A stretch of DNA of 64,000 nt from an uncultured Eubacteriales bacterium. Its GTDB lineage: Bacteria > Bacillota > Clostridia > Oscillospirales > CAG-272. The stretch is from contig CATYXQ010000005.1 of NCBI GenBank assembly GCA_958414825.1, forward strand, positions 1 to 64,000, in the 5' to 3' direction. Under the pieces are notes generated by a model. It was not told the origin of the DNA. It saw nothing but the letters and a program-made list of their open reading frames with translations, and searched no databases. A program made the position numbers and the translations under genes. Numbering within the stretch: position 1 is the stretch's first letter; each line of letters begins with the position of its first letter. Below, one piece after another: positions 35,701 through 44,241 of this stretch.

Positions 35701-36755
35701 AGCAGAAGCCCTCCAATCAGTGTGCAGAGCACGCTCACTCCGACAAGCAGCGAACCGAACAAGGCAAGCAGCTTGCCGCCGCTGACCGGAAGCTCACCGT
35801 AAATTTTTCCGGTATGGCCGTTCATCGCATACGTATACGTTTTTCCGCTTTTCTGATAGGTAAGAATCCAGAGCGGCATCAGGGCATAATCCCAGATATA
35901 TTTTTCAAGGCGCGCATTACAGTTTACGCCGGTCACCGTTGTATACCCGGACATCGTACCAGACAACAACGTCGTTGAATATCGGTTAATTCGCCCGCGC
36001 ACCTCGTTTTCCACACGGTCACGTTCTATATTGCGTTTTTTAGCCAAAAAGCCGGACAAATAGGTCATGGTAAACTCTTTAAGCGCTTCCGGCGGGAAGG
36101 GCAAAATCCCCTCAAGCATTTTTTTATCGTCTCCGCTGTACGCACTGGTCGCAATATCCTCAAAATGAATGCCTCCGCGGCGAAACAAGCGATAATGCGA
36201 GGTCTCGGTATACAGTTTATTTCCGGCTTTCCAGGTCCGAACCCGTGTCGCGTTTGCAGAAGCGCTCGCGGTCACGTCGGCGTCAGTCAGCCAAAACGGA
36301 AAATACACGCCCCGAATCTGCTCGGCATGTGCCTCAGAGAAAAAATCACGCGGAACAAACCATTTTCTGCGGGCAAAAGCAAGAAACCGCGATTTTGCCT
36401 CTTCTTGGTCATAGGCAAACGGTATAATTTTATGCGGACGAAGCTGACCGGTCAGTCGCCCGGAACAAACCACAGGATTATGACAATAGTAACAAATATC
36501 AGCCGCCGTATTTTCATCTGCAAAAACCTCTGCGCCGCAATTTGAGCAGGTATAGGAAAGAAGGCCGTCACAGTACGCCTGATTTTCCGCCTCATCGCTC
36601 CGGCTTTCCTCAGCCGGTGCGCCGCCGTCCGTCCGATTGCGAATTTCTTCCTCTGTAAACTCGGACAGACAATATTCGCACTTAAAGCGCTGGCTGGCCG
36701 AATCAAATGCAATGCCCGCCCCGCACGAGGGGCATTTATACGTCACAACCGACAT
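35697..36755 (-). CDS. zinc-ribbon membrane protein, YdjG-like
   Basis: A 352-residue protein with two N-terminal zinc ribbons, YKCPSCGAGIAFD...FKCEYC (residues about 6-29) and YTCSNCGAEVFAD...ICYYC (about 68-90). A central domain follows (PHKIIPFAYDQEEAKSRFLAF, VYFPFWLTDADVTASASA), and the end is a C-terminal transmembrane segment (KLLALFGSLLVGVSVLCTLIGGLLL). The length and order fit B. subtilis YdjG. It is 3 nt after the SPFH gene and overlaps the TPM gene, so all three are translated together. It is expected to be a cytosol-facing membrane protein. Confidence 0.8.
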   Translation of the reverse strand: MSVVTYKCPSCGAGIAFDSASQRFKCEYCLSEFTEEEIRNRTDGGAPAEESRSDEAENQAYCDGLLSYTCSNCGAEVFADENTAADICYYCHNPVVCSGRLTGQLRPHKIIPFAYDQEEAKSRFLAFARRKWFVPRDFFSEAHAEQIRGVYFPFWLTDADVTASASANATRVRTWKAGNKLYTETSHYRLFRRGGIHFEDIATSAYSGDDKKMLEGILPFPPEALKEFTMTYLSGFLAKKRNIERDRVENEVRGRINRYSTTLLSGTMSGYTTVTGVNCNARLEKYIWDYALMPLWILTYQKSGKTYTYAMNGHTGKIYGELPVSGGKLLALFGSLLVGVSVLCTLIGGLLL

Positions 36756-36758
36756 CGG

Positions 36759-38030
36759 TCACTCCTCTTTTTTTCTGCCGCAGTTGGAACAAAACTTTCC
36801 ATCATTCTCCGCGCCGCATGCACATATCCATTTCATGGGCTTCTTTGCGCCGCATTGCGTGCAGAAATTTCCCCGATTTTCTGTACCGCATGTACATGTC
36901 CATACCGTCTGAACAGGTTTTTTGGCGCCGCATTGCGGACAGAAATTTGCCTGATTTTCCGCGCCGCACACACATTTCCATGTACCCGTCTGCGGCGCAT
37001 TCGTTTTGGCAGACGCCGCTTCTCTTACCTGTTCTTTCATCTGCTCACGGTTGGTTTCGGTCGCAGCGCCCATAAAATTGCCCGCTGCACCCATTCCCAT
37101 GCCCATCCCCATAAAGGCCTGCGCACTGCCGCCTTCATTGCTGCCGGCCGCTTCAAAACCGCGCGCAATCGAGCCCTGCACATACCCTTCACGCACAGAA
37201 GCATCTGAAAGCATTGCGCCCTTGTTGCGCATCTCAATGAGTTGTTTCGATTCGTCATCATAGGAAATGCTGGCAACACCGACCGCCGCAACTTCAAATC
37301 CGCGGGTATTCTTCCACTCCTCATCCAGTTCATCGGCCATGTATTTGGAGAGTTCAACCGATTTTGAGGCCACGTGAGAAATCCGCACGCCGTCCACTGA
37401 CATTTTGTTGATAGCCGCCGAAAACGCGCTTAAAAATTCGGACAGGTACTGCTCATTGATGTCGTTAATATCCACATGATCGCTGTTTTTCGGAATGGCT
37501 TCCTTATAAAACAAAATCGGATTGGTAACTTTTACAGAATAGGTTCCGTGCGCGCGCAAAAACAATTCGGAATTGTAAAAGCTGTCAAAATAATTGACTG
37601 CCGCGCGTGTACCGAACTTGATCCCCTTTATTTCCTGGAGGTTGACAAAATACGCTTTCTGCGTATATGAGGGCGTACCTCCAAATTTAAAGCGCTGCCA
37701 TACATCTTTCAGCGCATCCCCGAACTGACCGTTAAAGAGCGAGGGCGCCCCTTTGTTATCAACCTTATAATATCCCTCCTCAGCCGTATAGTCTACGATC
37801 TTTCCGCCGTCTACCAGCATCATAAACTGATTGGGATAAACATGAATGACAGATCCGTCGCTGATGACATCCTCCGTACCTTTCTTGTTGGAAGAACGCG
37901 CGCCGTTATGTACCAGAACGCCTTTGGTAAATACCGTTGTATCGCTCATTTCATAAGGTTCGATTGCGTCTAACCACTGATCGCCGAGCGCACCGCCCAG
38001 CGCGCCGACCGCCGCTTTGATAATACCCAT
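36759..38030 (-). CDS. SPFH-domain protein with C-terminal zinc ribbons, YdjI-like
   Basis: A 423-residue protein. The N-terminal half is an SPFH (flotillin-like) domain without a transmembrane helix (VISDGSVIHVYPNQFMMLV, GGTPSYTQKAYFVNLQEI, AHGTYSVKVTNPILF). A Met/Gly-rich linker (AFMGMGMGMGAAGNFMG, about 305-325) leads to three consecutive zinc ribbons at the C terminus (CVCGAENQANFCPQCG, CTCGTENRGNFCTQCG, CACGAENDGKFCSNCG). B. subtilis YdjI is the nearest characterised relative; in that species YdjGHI recruit PspA to the membrane. No pspA lies in this operon. GAGGGC precedes the ATG at 38030. Confidence 0.83.
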   Translation of the reverse strand: MGIIKAAVGALGGALGDQWLDAIEPYEMSDTTVFTKGVLVHNGARSSNKKGTEDVISDGSVIHVYPNQFMMLVDGGKIVDYTAEEGYYKVDNKGAPSLFNGQFGDALKDVWQRFKFGGTPSYTQKAYFVNLQEIKGIKFGTRAAVNYFDSFYNSELFLRAHGTYSVKVTNPILFYKEAIPKNSDHVDINDINEQYLSEFLSAFSAAINKMSVDGVRISHVASKSVELSKYMADELDEEWKNTRGFEVAAVGVASISYDDESKQLIEMRNKGAMLSDASVREGYVQGSIARGFEAAGSNEGGSAQAFMGMGMGMGAAGNFMGAATETNREQMKEQVREAASAKTNAPQTGTWKCVCGAENQANFCPQCGAKKPVQTVWTCTCGTENRGNFCTQCGAKKPMKWICACGAENDGKFCSNCGRKKEE

Positions 38031-38073
38031 TGATTTGCCCTCATTTCCTAAAAATCAGAATACCGTTAGTTTT

Positions 38074-38102
38074 ATTCTATCGTATTAACGCTGTTTTGTC
38101 AA
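38074..38102 (-). promoter_or_regulatory. promoter for the SPFH-zinc ribbon-TPM operon
   Basis: On the minus strand TTGACA (38097-38102) and TAGAAT (38074-38079) with a 17-bp spacer. This looks like a vegetative promoter rather than one for a stress sigma factor. Confidence 0.8.
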
Positions 38103-38192
38103 TCTTTTCGCAGTACGTGACCATAAAATCTGCGGCCTATACGTTCAACTGCACCGCCGACTTAAAAATTTTTATACATCTTGGTCTCGGAC

Positions 38193-38221
38193 TTGACATA
38201 AAGGAATTTTTATGCTAATAT
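38193..38221 (+). promoter_or_regulatory. promoter for tRNA-Ser(TGA)
   Basis: TTGACA (38193-38198) and TAATAT (38216-38221), 17-bp spacer, 24 bp before the tRNA. Confidence 0.8.
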
Positions 38222-38245
38222 AAAATTTACAGTTTATCCTCATAC

Positions 38246-38334
38246 GGAGGGATATCGAAGCGGTCATAACGAGGCGGTCTTGAAAACCGTTTGGGCGCAA
38301 GCCCACAAGGGTTCGAATCCCTTTCCCTCCGCCA
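38246..38334 (+). tRNA. tRNA-Ser(TGA)
   Basis: An 89-nt class II tRNA. The acceptor stem GGAGGGA pairs with TCCCTCC (38324-38330), and CCA is encoded (38332-38334). The anticodon loop CTTGAAA gives TGA at 38281-38283. A long variable arm (TTTGGGCGCAAGCCCAC region) is present as expected for serine, and the T arm reads GGGTTCGAATCCC. Confidence 0.97.
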
Positions 38335-38339
38335 TTTTT

Positions 38340-38397
38340 AACAGGAAACGGCTCTTAAAACCAATGGTTTTAAGAGCCGTTTCCTGTTTTTTGACAA
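38340..38397 (+). terminator. very long perfect terminator after tRNA-Ser(TGA)
   Basis: A 23-bp perfect stem around a 3-nt loop, from AACAGGAAACGG at 38340 to its complement ending near 38388, followed by six T. The unusual length and perfection distinguish it from the other terminators here. The gap 38398-38520 contains nothing else that I can support. Confidence 0.9.
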
Positions 38398-38520
38398 TTC
38401 ATCCGTTGCACGATATTTTCTTGCGTTTCACATTCCGCGTTCGAAAAGATTTTTCAAACATCCTTCAAGACGCGAGCGCCGCTCTATGAAATTACGGCGT
38501 AGATATGCTCTCTTTTTAAC

Positions 38521-39057
38521 TTAATAATTCTCCGCGTTGATTTCAAAATAAGCCTGCGGATGCGCGCATACAGGACACACTTCCGGTGCATTCGTACCAA
38601 CTACAATATGACCGCAGTTGCGACATTCCCAAACTTTCACCTCGCTCTTGGCGAAAACCTCCGCCATCTCAATATTCTTAAGAAGCGCACGGTAACGCTC
38701 CTCATGGTGTTTTTCAATAGCGGCAACCATGCGGAATTTTGCAGCAAGTTCCGGAAAACCTTCTTTCTCGGCAGTCCTGGCAAAGCCGTCATACATATCG
38801 GTCCACTCGTAGTTCTCACCCTCAGCCGCCGCTTTCAGGTTCTCAGAGGTATCGCCTAAACCCTCAAGCTCTTTAAACCACATTTTGGCATGTTCCTTTT
38901 CATTATCAGCCGTTTTAAGGAAAAGCGACGCAATCTGCTCAAAACCTTCCTTTTTTGCCTTAGAAGCAAAGTATGTATACTTGTTTCTTGCCTGGGACTC
39001 ACCTGCGAAAGCCTCTTTCAAATTCTTTTCGGTTTGTGTACCTGCGTACTTGTTCAT
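38521..39057 (-). CDS. rbr: rubrerythrin
   Basis: Reduces hydrogen peroxide in anaerobes, using a diiron centre and a rubredoxin-like iron site. The 178-residue product has the ferritin-like diiron helices ([52 protein letters not shown]) and the C-terminal rubredoxin-type knuckles WECRNCGHI and [11 protein letters not shown]. The start at 39057 has GGAGG 8-9 nt upstream; an in-frame ATG at 39075 lies before that site and is rejected. It stands alone on the minus strand, with a palindrome over its promoter region. Confidence 0.97.
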   Translation of the reverse strand: MNKYAGTQTEKNLKEAFAGESQARNKYTYFASKAKKEGFEQIASLFLKTADNEKEHAKMWFKELEGLGDTSENLKAAAEGENYEWTDMYDGFARTAEKEGFPELAAKFRMVAAIEKHHEERYRALLKNIEMAEVFAKSEVKVWECRNCGHIVVGTNAPEVCPVCAHPQAYFEINAENY

Positions 39058-39100
39058 TTTGTTTTCCTCCTTCATTTCTTCAGGGTTTTCACCTTTAGTC

Positions 39101-39113
39101 TTACAAATTGTAA
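39101..39113 (-). promoter_or_regulatory. candidate operator palindrome before rbr
   Basis: TTACAAATTGTAA is a perfect 6-1-6 palindrome, 44 bp upstream of the rubrerythrin start and just after a TAAAAT that could be its -10 element. Its position suits a repressor such as a PerR-type peroxide sensor, although it does not match the PerR box closely. Confidence 0.4.
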
Positions 39114-39193
39114 ATTTTACATCTGAATTTTCTCATTTTCGATTTTGACATCATCCGCACTTTAAAATTCAAAATCAGACTTATTTCATACTT

Positions 39194-40891
39194 TTATATC
39201 ATTTTGTTCATACCGCAGGGATATGTGCTTTCCGATTGTTTTTTACTGCGGGTAATCAAATCATAAAAGCGGTATCCTCCGGAAAAATTATAACAGTCAT
39301 AGCCGTTCTGCGAAAGTATACGACAGGAAATATAACTGCGAAGTCCGCTTTGACACATTACATATACCGGTTTATCCTTAGGAATTTCAGAAAGTCTTTC
39401 GCGCAAATCATCGACGGGAATATTCATAAATCCCTTGACATTCCCCTTTGCGTATTCCATCGGTGTTCTTGTATCAAGAAGCGTTACGCTGCCGTCACGG
39501 GGAAGCGCGTCAACTGCATCGTAATGAAATTGTTTTACCTTTCCGGTAACGATATTTTCAATCATAAAACCGGCCATATTTACAGGATCTTTGGCCGAAG
39601 AATACGGCGGAGCATAGGCAAGGTCAAGTTCGGCGAGTTCTGTCGCTTTCATTCCCGCACGAATGGCTGTTGCAAGCACATCAATTCGTTTATCGACGCC
39701 CTCATATCCCACAATCTGCGCGCCGAGAATTTTAAGCGTTGATTTTTCATAAAGCACTTTCATTGTCATCACTTTGCCGCCGGGATAATAGCCCGCGTGA
39801 GAAGCGGGTGACAACACCACACGTTCATAATCAATGCCCGCATTCTTTGCCGCGCCTTCATTGATGCCGGTTGAAGCGGCCGTCATATCAAATAACCGAA
39901 TAATCGATGACCCTTGAGCGCCCTTATACGTGCTGTTTTGGCCGCAAATGTTATCGGCCGCAATGCGCCCCTGTTTATTGGCGGGACCTGCAAGCGACAT
40001 AAGCGTCCGGTTTCCGGTCACAAAATGCTTGACCTCCACAGCATCGCCCACAGCATAAATATCCGGCACAGAGGTTTCCATTTTGTCGTTTACGAGAATA
40101 CTGCCCCTGAATCCAAGCTCTAACCCCGCGCTTTCGGCAAGAGCGGTGTCGGGCGTCACTCCGACGCTGAGCAATACCATATCGGCAGAAATATCGCCGT
40201 TATTTGCGGTTTTGGTCAGAATCTGATCGCCGTCTTCTTCAAAAGCAGCAACCGCTGTGTTCAGCATCAAATGAACGCCTTTGTTTTCCATCTGTGCATG
40301 GATCGCACAAGCCATATCAAAATCGAAAGGAGCCAAGACATGATCGGCATATTCTAAAAGCGTTACCTTTAATCCCCGAGCGGCAAGATTTTCCGCCATT
40401 TCGACGCCGATAAATCCGCCGCCGATGATAACAGCGCTCTGCGGCTTTTTGTTCTCAATAAATCTATGAATTGCCAAAGTATCTTCAATTGTACGCAGCG
40501 TAAAAATATTTTTGCTGTCTGCGCCCGGCATATTCGGCTGTGTGGGCTTTGCACCGGGAGAAAGAATCAGCTTATCATAATGCTCCTCATAGGTTTTACC
40601 GGTATCAAATCCGCGGACAGTAACCGTTTTTTTGCCCGTATGGATCGCTGTGACCTCATGACGAACGCGTACATCGACTCTGAATCGATCCCAAAAGCTT
40701 TCGGGTGTCTGCAACGTCAGTTCTTCCTCATCGGTAATAACACCGCCGATAAAATACGGCAAACCGCAGTTGGCGTATGAGATAAAACCCGTGCGCTCAA
40801 AAACAACAATCTCCGCATTTTCATCAAGCCGCCTTAACCGTGCGGCAGCCGATGCGCCGCCTGCAACACCGCCCACAATGACTACTTTCAT
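39194..40891 (-). CDS. coenzyme A-disulfide reductase fused to a rhodanese domain
   Basis: A 565-residue flavoprotein. The FAD-binding N terminus is MKVVIVGGVAGGASAAARLRRL, and the active Cys lies in FISYANCGLPYFIGG, the hallmark of CoA-disulfide/persulfide reductases. The NAD-binding motif is SAVIIGGGFIGVEMAENLAARG, and a second FAD motif is VPDIYAVGDAVEV. A C-terminal rhodanese domain (VTLLDTRTPMEYAKGNVKGFMNIP) has its Cys in VYVMCQSGLRSYIS. Such CoADR-Rhd enzymes reduce CoA persulfides or polysulfide with NAD(P)H. It is the last gene after thioredoxin and a single-domain rhodanese, which suggests one sulfane-sulfur pathway. Confidence 0.9.
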   Translation of the reverse strand: MKVVIVGGVAGGASAAARLRRLDENAEIVVFERTGFISYANCGLPYFIGGVITDEEELTLQTPESFWDRFRVDVRVRHEVTAIHTGKKTVTVRGFDTGKTYEEHYDKLILSPGAKPTQPNMPGADSKNIFTLRTIEDTLAIHRFIENKKPQSAVIIGGGFIGVEMAENLAARGLKVTLLEYADHVLAPFDFDMACAIHAQMENKGVHLMLNTAVAAFEEDGDQILTKTANNGDISADMVLLSVGVTPDTALAESAGLELGFRGSILVNDKMETSVPDIYAVGDAVEVKHFVTGNRTLMSLAGPANKQGRIAADNICGQNSTYKGAQGSSIIRLFDMTAASTGINEGAAKNAGIDYERVVLSPASHAGYYPGGKVMTMKVLYEKSTLKILGAQIVGYEGVDKRIDVLATAIRAGMKATELAELDLAYAPPYSSAKDPVNMAGFMIENIVTGKVKQFHYDAVDALPRDGSVTLLDTRTPMEYAKGNVKGFMNIPVDDLRERLSEIPKDKPVYVMCQSGLRSYISCRILSQNGYDCYNFSGGYRFYDLITRSKKQSESTYPCGMNKMI

Positions 40892-40892
40892 C

Positions 40893-41219
40893 CTATGCTC
40901 CTTTCTCGATTTTCCCGCTATAGTGATGAATGCCGCCTATATCCGTCACATCCGTATACCCTAAACGCTTCAAAAAATGCGCAGCCTGACGACTTCTTCC
41001 GCCGCTTAGACAATGAACAAAAAGCGGTGTATTTTTATCAGAAATTTTATTTTCGGCGCTTTGAAGTTCATTAAGCGGAATATTCAAGCTTCCCGGAATA
41101 TGTGCGTCGGCATATTCCTCGCGAGTACGCACATCAATCAATACGGAACCGTCCGTATTTTGCATTTTTCTTAACCCCTCATTTATATCTGCGCTCCTAA
41201 AGAAGTTGAAAAAATACAT
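40893..41219 (-). CDS. single-domain rhodanese
   Basis: A 108-residue sulfurtransferase domain. It has the entry motif LIDVRTREEYADAHIPGSLNIPL and the active-site loop FVHCLSGGRSRQAA, whose Cys would carry a persulfide. The C terminus reads GYTDVTDIGGIHHYSGKIEKG. There is no signal peptide. It is 1 nt before the CoADR-Rhd gene and 13 nt after trxA, so all three are likely one transcript. It could pass sulfane sulfur to the reductase. Confidence 0.9.
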   Translation of the reverse strand: MYFFNFFRSADINEGLRKMQNTDGSVLIDVRTREEYADAHIPGSLNIPLNELQSAENKISDKNTPLFVHCLSGGRSRQAAHFLKRLGYTDVTDIGGIHHYSGKIEKGA

Positions 41220-41232
41220 ATTTGCTCCCCTC

Positions 41233-41544
41233 CTATTTCAGCATTTCCAAAAGCTCGGCTTTCGGACGGAAGCCTACAACCGTACTTACCGGCTTCCCTT
41301 CTTTAAATACCATCAGAGTTGGGATGCTCATAATTTGGAAAAGCGCAGCAAGCTCCGGCTCTTCATCTACATTGACCTTGCCTACCTTAAATCTTTCGGC
41401 GGCCTCTTCTGCAATCTCAGAGACAACAGGCGCGATCATGCGGCAGGGACCGCACCAAGACGCCCAAAAGTCAACCAGCACAGGTTTGTCTGATTTTAAG
41501 ACCTCATTCTCAAAATTTTGTTTTGTAAGTTTGATTTCAGCCAT
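41233..41544 (-). CDS. trxA: thioredoxin
   Basis: A 103-residue classical thioredoxin with the active site FWASWCGPCRMIAP (Cys31 and Cys34), the buried Asp in VLVDFWA and the cis-Pro in MSIPTLMVF. An AAGGAGG site precedes the ATG. It heads the operon with two rhodanese-domain proteins. It may reduce persulfides formed on those proteins, in addition to its general role. Confidence 0.95.
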   Translation of the reverse strand: MAEIKLTKQNFENEVLKSDKPVLVDFWASWCGPCRMIAPVVSEIAEEAAERFKVGKVNVDEEPELAALFQIMSIPTLMVFKEGKPVSTVVGFRPKAELLEMLK

Positions 41545-41664
41545 TACAGTTTCCTCCTTAAAGGTAATTTTTCATCTTCGGATCATCATTCCTATTTGAT
41601 TGACCCTATTTTACCATTTCATTTCAGAAAAAACTGTGACCAAGTCGCATTTTAAAAAAAATTT

Positions 41665-42327
41665 TTATTTCATCATTTGAAGCGCGGGAATGTCTAACAG
41701 CGTAATTCGCCCTCTTTTAAATTCTACCAATTTTTCACCTGCAAAACGTTTAAGCATCCGGGCAACGACCTCGCGTGCAGAATTGGTGTACTGTGCAATT
41801 TGCTCATGTGTCATTTGTATGGTTTTAAGCCCTGTCCGCTCATATTCACCAATCAGAAAAGAAGCAAGCCGACGATCAAAACCTTTAAATAAAATCATCT
41901 GCATTGCCCACATAACAGAAGAAAAGCGTTCGCTTAATAATTCATACATAAAACACCGAACATGTATATTTTGCTTCATAAGTTTTTCAAATGCATATGC
42001 ATTAATAACCAGTACCGAGCATTCTTCGGCAGCCGTTATATGCGTATCAAATGTAATCTGACTTAAAATGCACGAAGCCGAAAGCGCGCAAAGTTCATTT
42101 TCGTGCAAACGGTAAAGCGTGATTTCACGCCCCTCTTCAGATATAACGCTAATGCGGAGTTCGCCGCTCAGTACCGCTGTCATTCCGCTGCACTTTGAGC
42201 CGCCGTTATAGACGAACTGACCTTTTGTATATTTTTGTATCGTGGAATTCGTCTGAATAAGCTCTTTTTCGCTGTCTGTAAGCTGTTTCCAGAACGGAAG
42301 TTTTATAAAATAATTTAAGTCTGTCAC
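41665..42327 (-). CDS. Crp/Fnr-family transcriptional regulator
   Basis: A 220-residue protein with an N-terminal cyclic-nucleotide-binding-type beta-roll (residues about 15-115; KGQFVYNGGSKCSGMTAVLSGELRISV) and a C-terminal winged helix (MTHEQIAQYTNSAREVVARMLKRFAGEKLVEFKRGRI). It lacks the N-terminal cysteine cluster of Fnr. The residues that hold cAMP phosphate in Crp are not evident, so the signal is unknown. It lies 120 nt upstream of trxA in the same orientation and may regulate the sulfur and redox genes that follow. Confidence 0.88.
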   Translation of the reverse strand: MTDLNYFIKLPFWKQLTDSEKELIQTNSTIQKYTKGQFVYNGGSKCSGMTAVLSGELRISVISEEGREITLYRLHENELCALSASCILSQITFDTHITAAEECSVLVINAYAFEKLMKQNIHVRCFMYELLSERFSSVMWAMQMILFKGFDRRLASFLIGEYERTGLKTIQMTHEQIAQYTNSAREVVARMLKRFAGEKLVEFKRGRITLLDIPALQMMK

Positions 42328-42440
42328 TGTAATTTGCCTCCGTTTTCAATTGAAGATAAAAAACCGCAAGCAGCATGGCACAAGAACCGGTACGCGGTCT
42401 TGACATGACGACGATCTCGATTCGTTTTCAACATATACCG

Positions 42441-42469
42441 ATTATAACACAAGCATTGGCTTATTTCAA
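42441..42469 (-). promoter_or_regulatory. promoter for the Crp/Fnr-type regulator
   Basis: On the minus strand TTGAAA (42464-42469) and TATAAT (42441-42446), 17-bp spacer. The 5' leader is about 105 nt. Confidence 0.8.
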
Positions 42470-42474
42470 GACAT

Positions 42475-42510
42475 AAAAAATGAGACGTCGTGCAAAGACG
42501 TCTCATTTTT
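42475..42510. terminator. bidirectional terminator after the MATE gene
   Basis: TGAGACGTC (42481-42489) and GACGTCTCA (42497-42505) form a 9-bp stem, with six A before and five T after. Confidence 0.9.
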
Positions 42511-42549
42511 CATACATTCACGCTTCAAATCCCGATTCATTGCTTATGT

Positions 42550-43917
42550 CTACAGTTTATCCGCCTGTTTTCGCCTGTTTAACACACGTTTCATGACCAT
42601 AAGGTATACGATAACCGACACGGCGGGACCAAGCACATCGGATACGGGCTCAGCGTAAAATGCAGCTTTTGCGCCATACATCGCGGGAAGAATGAACAAC
42701 GCGGAAAAATACACAAGCTTGCGCCAAAAAGAAAGCGCAAGCGCAAAGCGCACCTGTCCAATCGCCGTAAATCCGTCCACAACTTCATATTGCAGCCCCA
42801 ACGGAAGCAACGACAGCGTACAAACGCGAACCGCCCACAAAGCGTTGCTTTCAACCATCGCATCACTCGTGAAAAGCCGAACAAAGCCTCGTCCGCCTAC
42901 CCATGCAAACGCAGTCATAAGCGCGGTATACGCAAGGCAAAGCAGAAAAATTTTTTGCTGTGCCTCATGTACACGCGCAGTCTGACGCGCACCGTAATTA
43001 AAACTTAATATTGTTTGCGTTCCGCCGCTGATTCCGCCGAGCGGCATCGTGACCACCAGCATAAAACTCTGCGCAATCGTCGCGCAAGTGACCAGCATAT
43101 CGCCCTGCGCCGCTCCGCCGTACTCTTGCAAAACTGCATTCATGGCAATAATCATAATATTGTCCGCAGCGATAATCGCAAACGGTGTAAAACCGATTGA
43201 CAGTACCCGCCGCATTACATGCAAACTGTATGCGCCGAATGTGATCGGGATCGGCGGCTGTTTGCCAAACAGGAAAAAAAGCACAAAGCAGCAACTTGCA
43301 AGCTGCGACAAAACCGTGGCAATCGCCGCCCCCGCAACGCCCATATCCAGCGCAAAGATAAAAATCGGATCCAAAACAATGTTCAGCGCCGCGCCGAGCA
43401 CGACCGCAAACATGGCTTTTTTGGCAAATCCCTGACAAATAATGAACTGACTTAGGCCCGTAGAAAGCAGAGCAAACAACGTTCCCGTAAGATAGATGGA
43501 AAAATATCGACTCGCAAAAGAAATGGTCGCATCGCTCGCCCCGAAAAACATCAGCATGTGCTCTCTGACGGGAAAGAAAACGGCCATGAGCAACAACGAA
43601 AAAACACAAAGCATCAAAAAACAATTTGCCAAAATGATCTTTGCCTTTTTCAAATTGCCCTCGCCCATACGAATGCTCATCAATGTTCCGCCGCCGATCC
43701 CTATCAAGGACGACACAGAACCGATCATCGTAATGACAGGACCGCATACGCCAACGCCGGCCAGCGCAAGATCGCCCACATCCGCTATGTTCCCTATGTA
43801 CATGCGATCCACAACACTATACAAAACATTCACAAACTGCGCAAGCATACTCGGCAGCGCAATTCGCAGCACGAGTCTGCCTATCGGATCATTTCCAAGA
43901 TCATTTTCCTGTCGCAT
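42550..43917 (-). CDS. MATE-family efflux transporter
   Basis: A 455-residue protein with twelve predicted helices in two halves, and MATE landmarks such as LRIALPSMLAQFVNVLYSVVDRMYIG near the start and the repeated GAALNIVLDPIFIFALDMGVAGAAIATVLSQ. Members export cationic drugs or metabolites, driven by Na+ or H+. I choose the ATG at 43917 (MRQENDLGNDPIGRL), which is a normal MATE N terminus, although its GGAG is rather far upstream. The TTG at 43980 would begin inside a terminator hairpin. No regulator is adjacent on the same strand. Confidence 0.9.
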   Translation of the reverse strand: MRQENDLGNDPIGRLVLRIALPSMLAQFVNVLYSVVDRMYIGNIADVGDLALAGVGVCGPVITMIGSVSSLIGIGGGTLMSIRMGEGNLKKAKIILANCFLMLCVFSLLLMAVFFPVREHMLMFFGASDATISFASRYFSIYLTGTLFALLSTGLSQFIICQGFAKKAMFAVVLGAALNIVLDPIFIFALDMGVAGAAIATVLSQLASCCFVLFFLFGKQPPIPITFGAYSLHVMRRVLSIGFTPFAIIAADNIMIIAMNAVLQEYGGAAQGDMLVTCATIAQSFMLVVTMPLGGISGGTQTILSFNYGARQTARVHEAQQKIFLLCLAYTALMTAFAWVGGRGFVRLFTSDAMVESNALWAVRVCTLSLLPLGLQYEVVDGFTAIGQVRFALALSFWRKLVYFSALFILPAMYGAKAAFYAEPVSDVLGPAVSVIVYLMVMKRVLNRRKQADKL

Positions 43918-43976
43918 TTTTGACCACTGACACTCCGTTACAGTATGTTTTATTTTGATTTTTTTAACCACACAAA

Positions 43977-44019
43977 ACAAAAGCCCTTGAAAACCTTATG
44001 TTTCCAAGGGCTTTTGTTT
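43977..44019. terminator. terminator of tRNA-Ser(GGA), also working in the other direction
   Basis: CAAAAGCCCTTG and CAAGGGCTTTTG form a 12-bp stem with T-rich tails on both sides. It lies directly after the 3' end of the minus-strand tRNA gene. Confidence 0.88.
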
Positions 44020-44020
44020 T

Positions 44021-44111
44021 TGGCGGAGAAGGAGAGATTCGAACTCTCGAACCCTGTTAGGGGTTACGCGATTTCCAGTCGCGCGCCCTCGACCAACTAG
44101 GCGACTTCTCC
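44021..44111 (-). tRNA. tRNA-Ser(GGA)
   Basis: A 91-nt class II tRNA on the minus strand. The acceptor stem GGAGAAG pairs with CTTCTCC, and CCA is encoded at 44023-44021. The anticodon loop CTGGAAA gives GGA (complement of 44074-44076). The long variable arm contains TAACCCCTAACAGGGTT. Confidence 0.97.
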
Positions 44112-44134
44112 AAATCGCATTGGCATGCTTGTAT

Positions 44135-44163
44135 ATAATAGCATAACCCATTCTAAAAATCAA
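44135..44163 (-). promoter_or_regulatory. promoter for tRNA-Ser(GGA)
   Basis: On the minus strand TTGATT (44158-44163) and TATTAT (44135-44140), 17-bp spacer. Confidence 0.75.
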
Positions 44164-44183
44164 GTAGAATTTCAAATTTTTTA

Positions 44184-44212
44184 TTGAAAAACATTCCGAA
44201 TTACAGTACAAT
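44184..44212 (+). promoter_or_regulatory. promoter for the radical SAM gene
   Basis: TTGAAA (44184-44189) and TACAAT (44207-44212), 17-bp spacer, 30 bp before the start codon. Confidence 0.75.
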
Positions 44213-44241
44213 AGATTCAAATTTCCGTCAAGGAGCGCACT

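Noticed and set aside
38340..38397. Miniature inverted-repeat element after tRNA-Ser
   Set aside because: The 23-bp perfect stem with a 3-nt loop and a T-run is best explained as a terminator; there is no target-site duplication and no second copy in the window.
43918..43980. Longer MATE start at the TTG at 43980
   Set aside because: It would begin inside the terminator of the tRNA-Ser(GGA) gene and add 21 residues not seen in the family.
38246..44111. tRNA-flanked genomic island
   Set aside because: Both serine tRNAs are intact, but no integrase, direct repeat of a tRNA end or shift in composition is visible between them.
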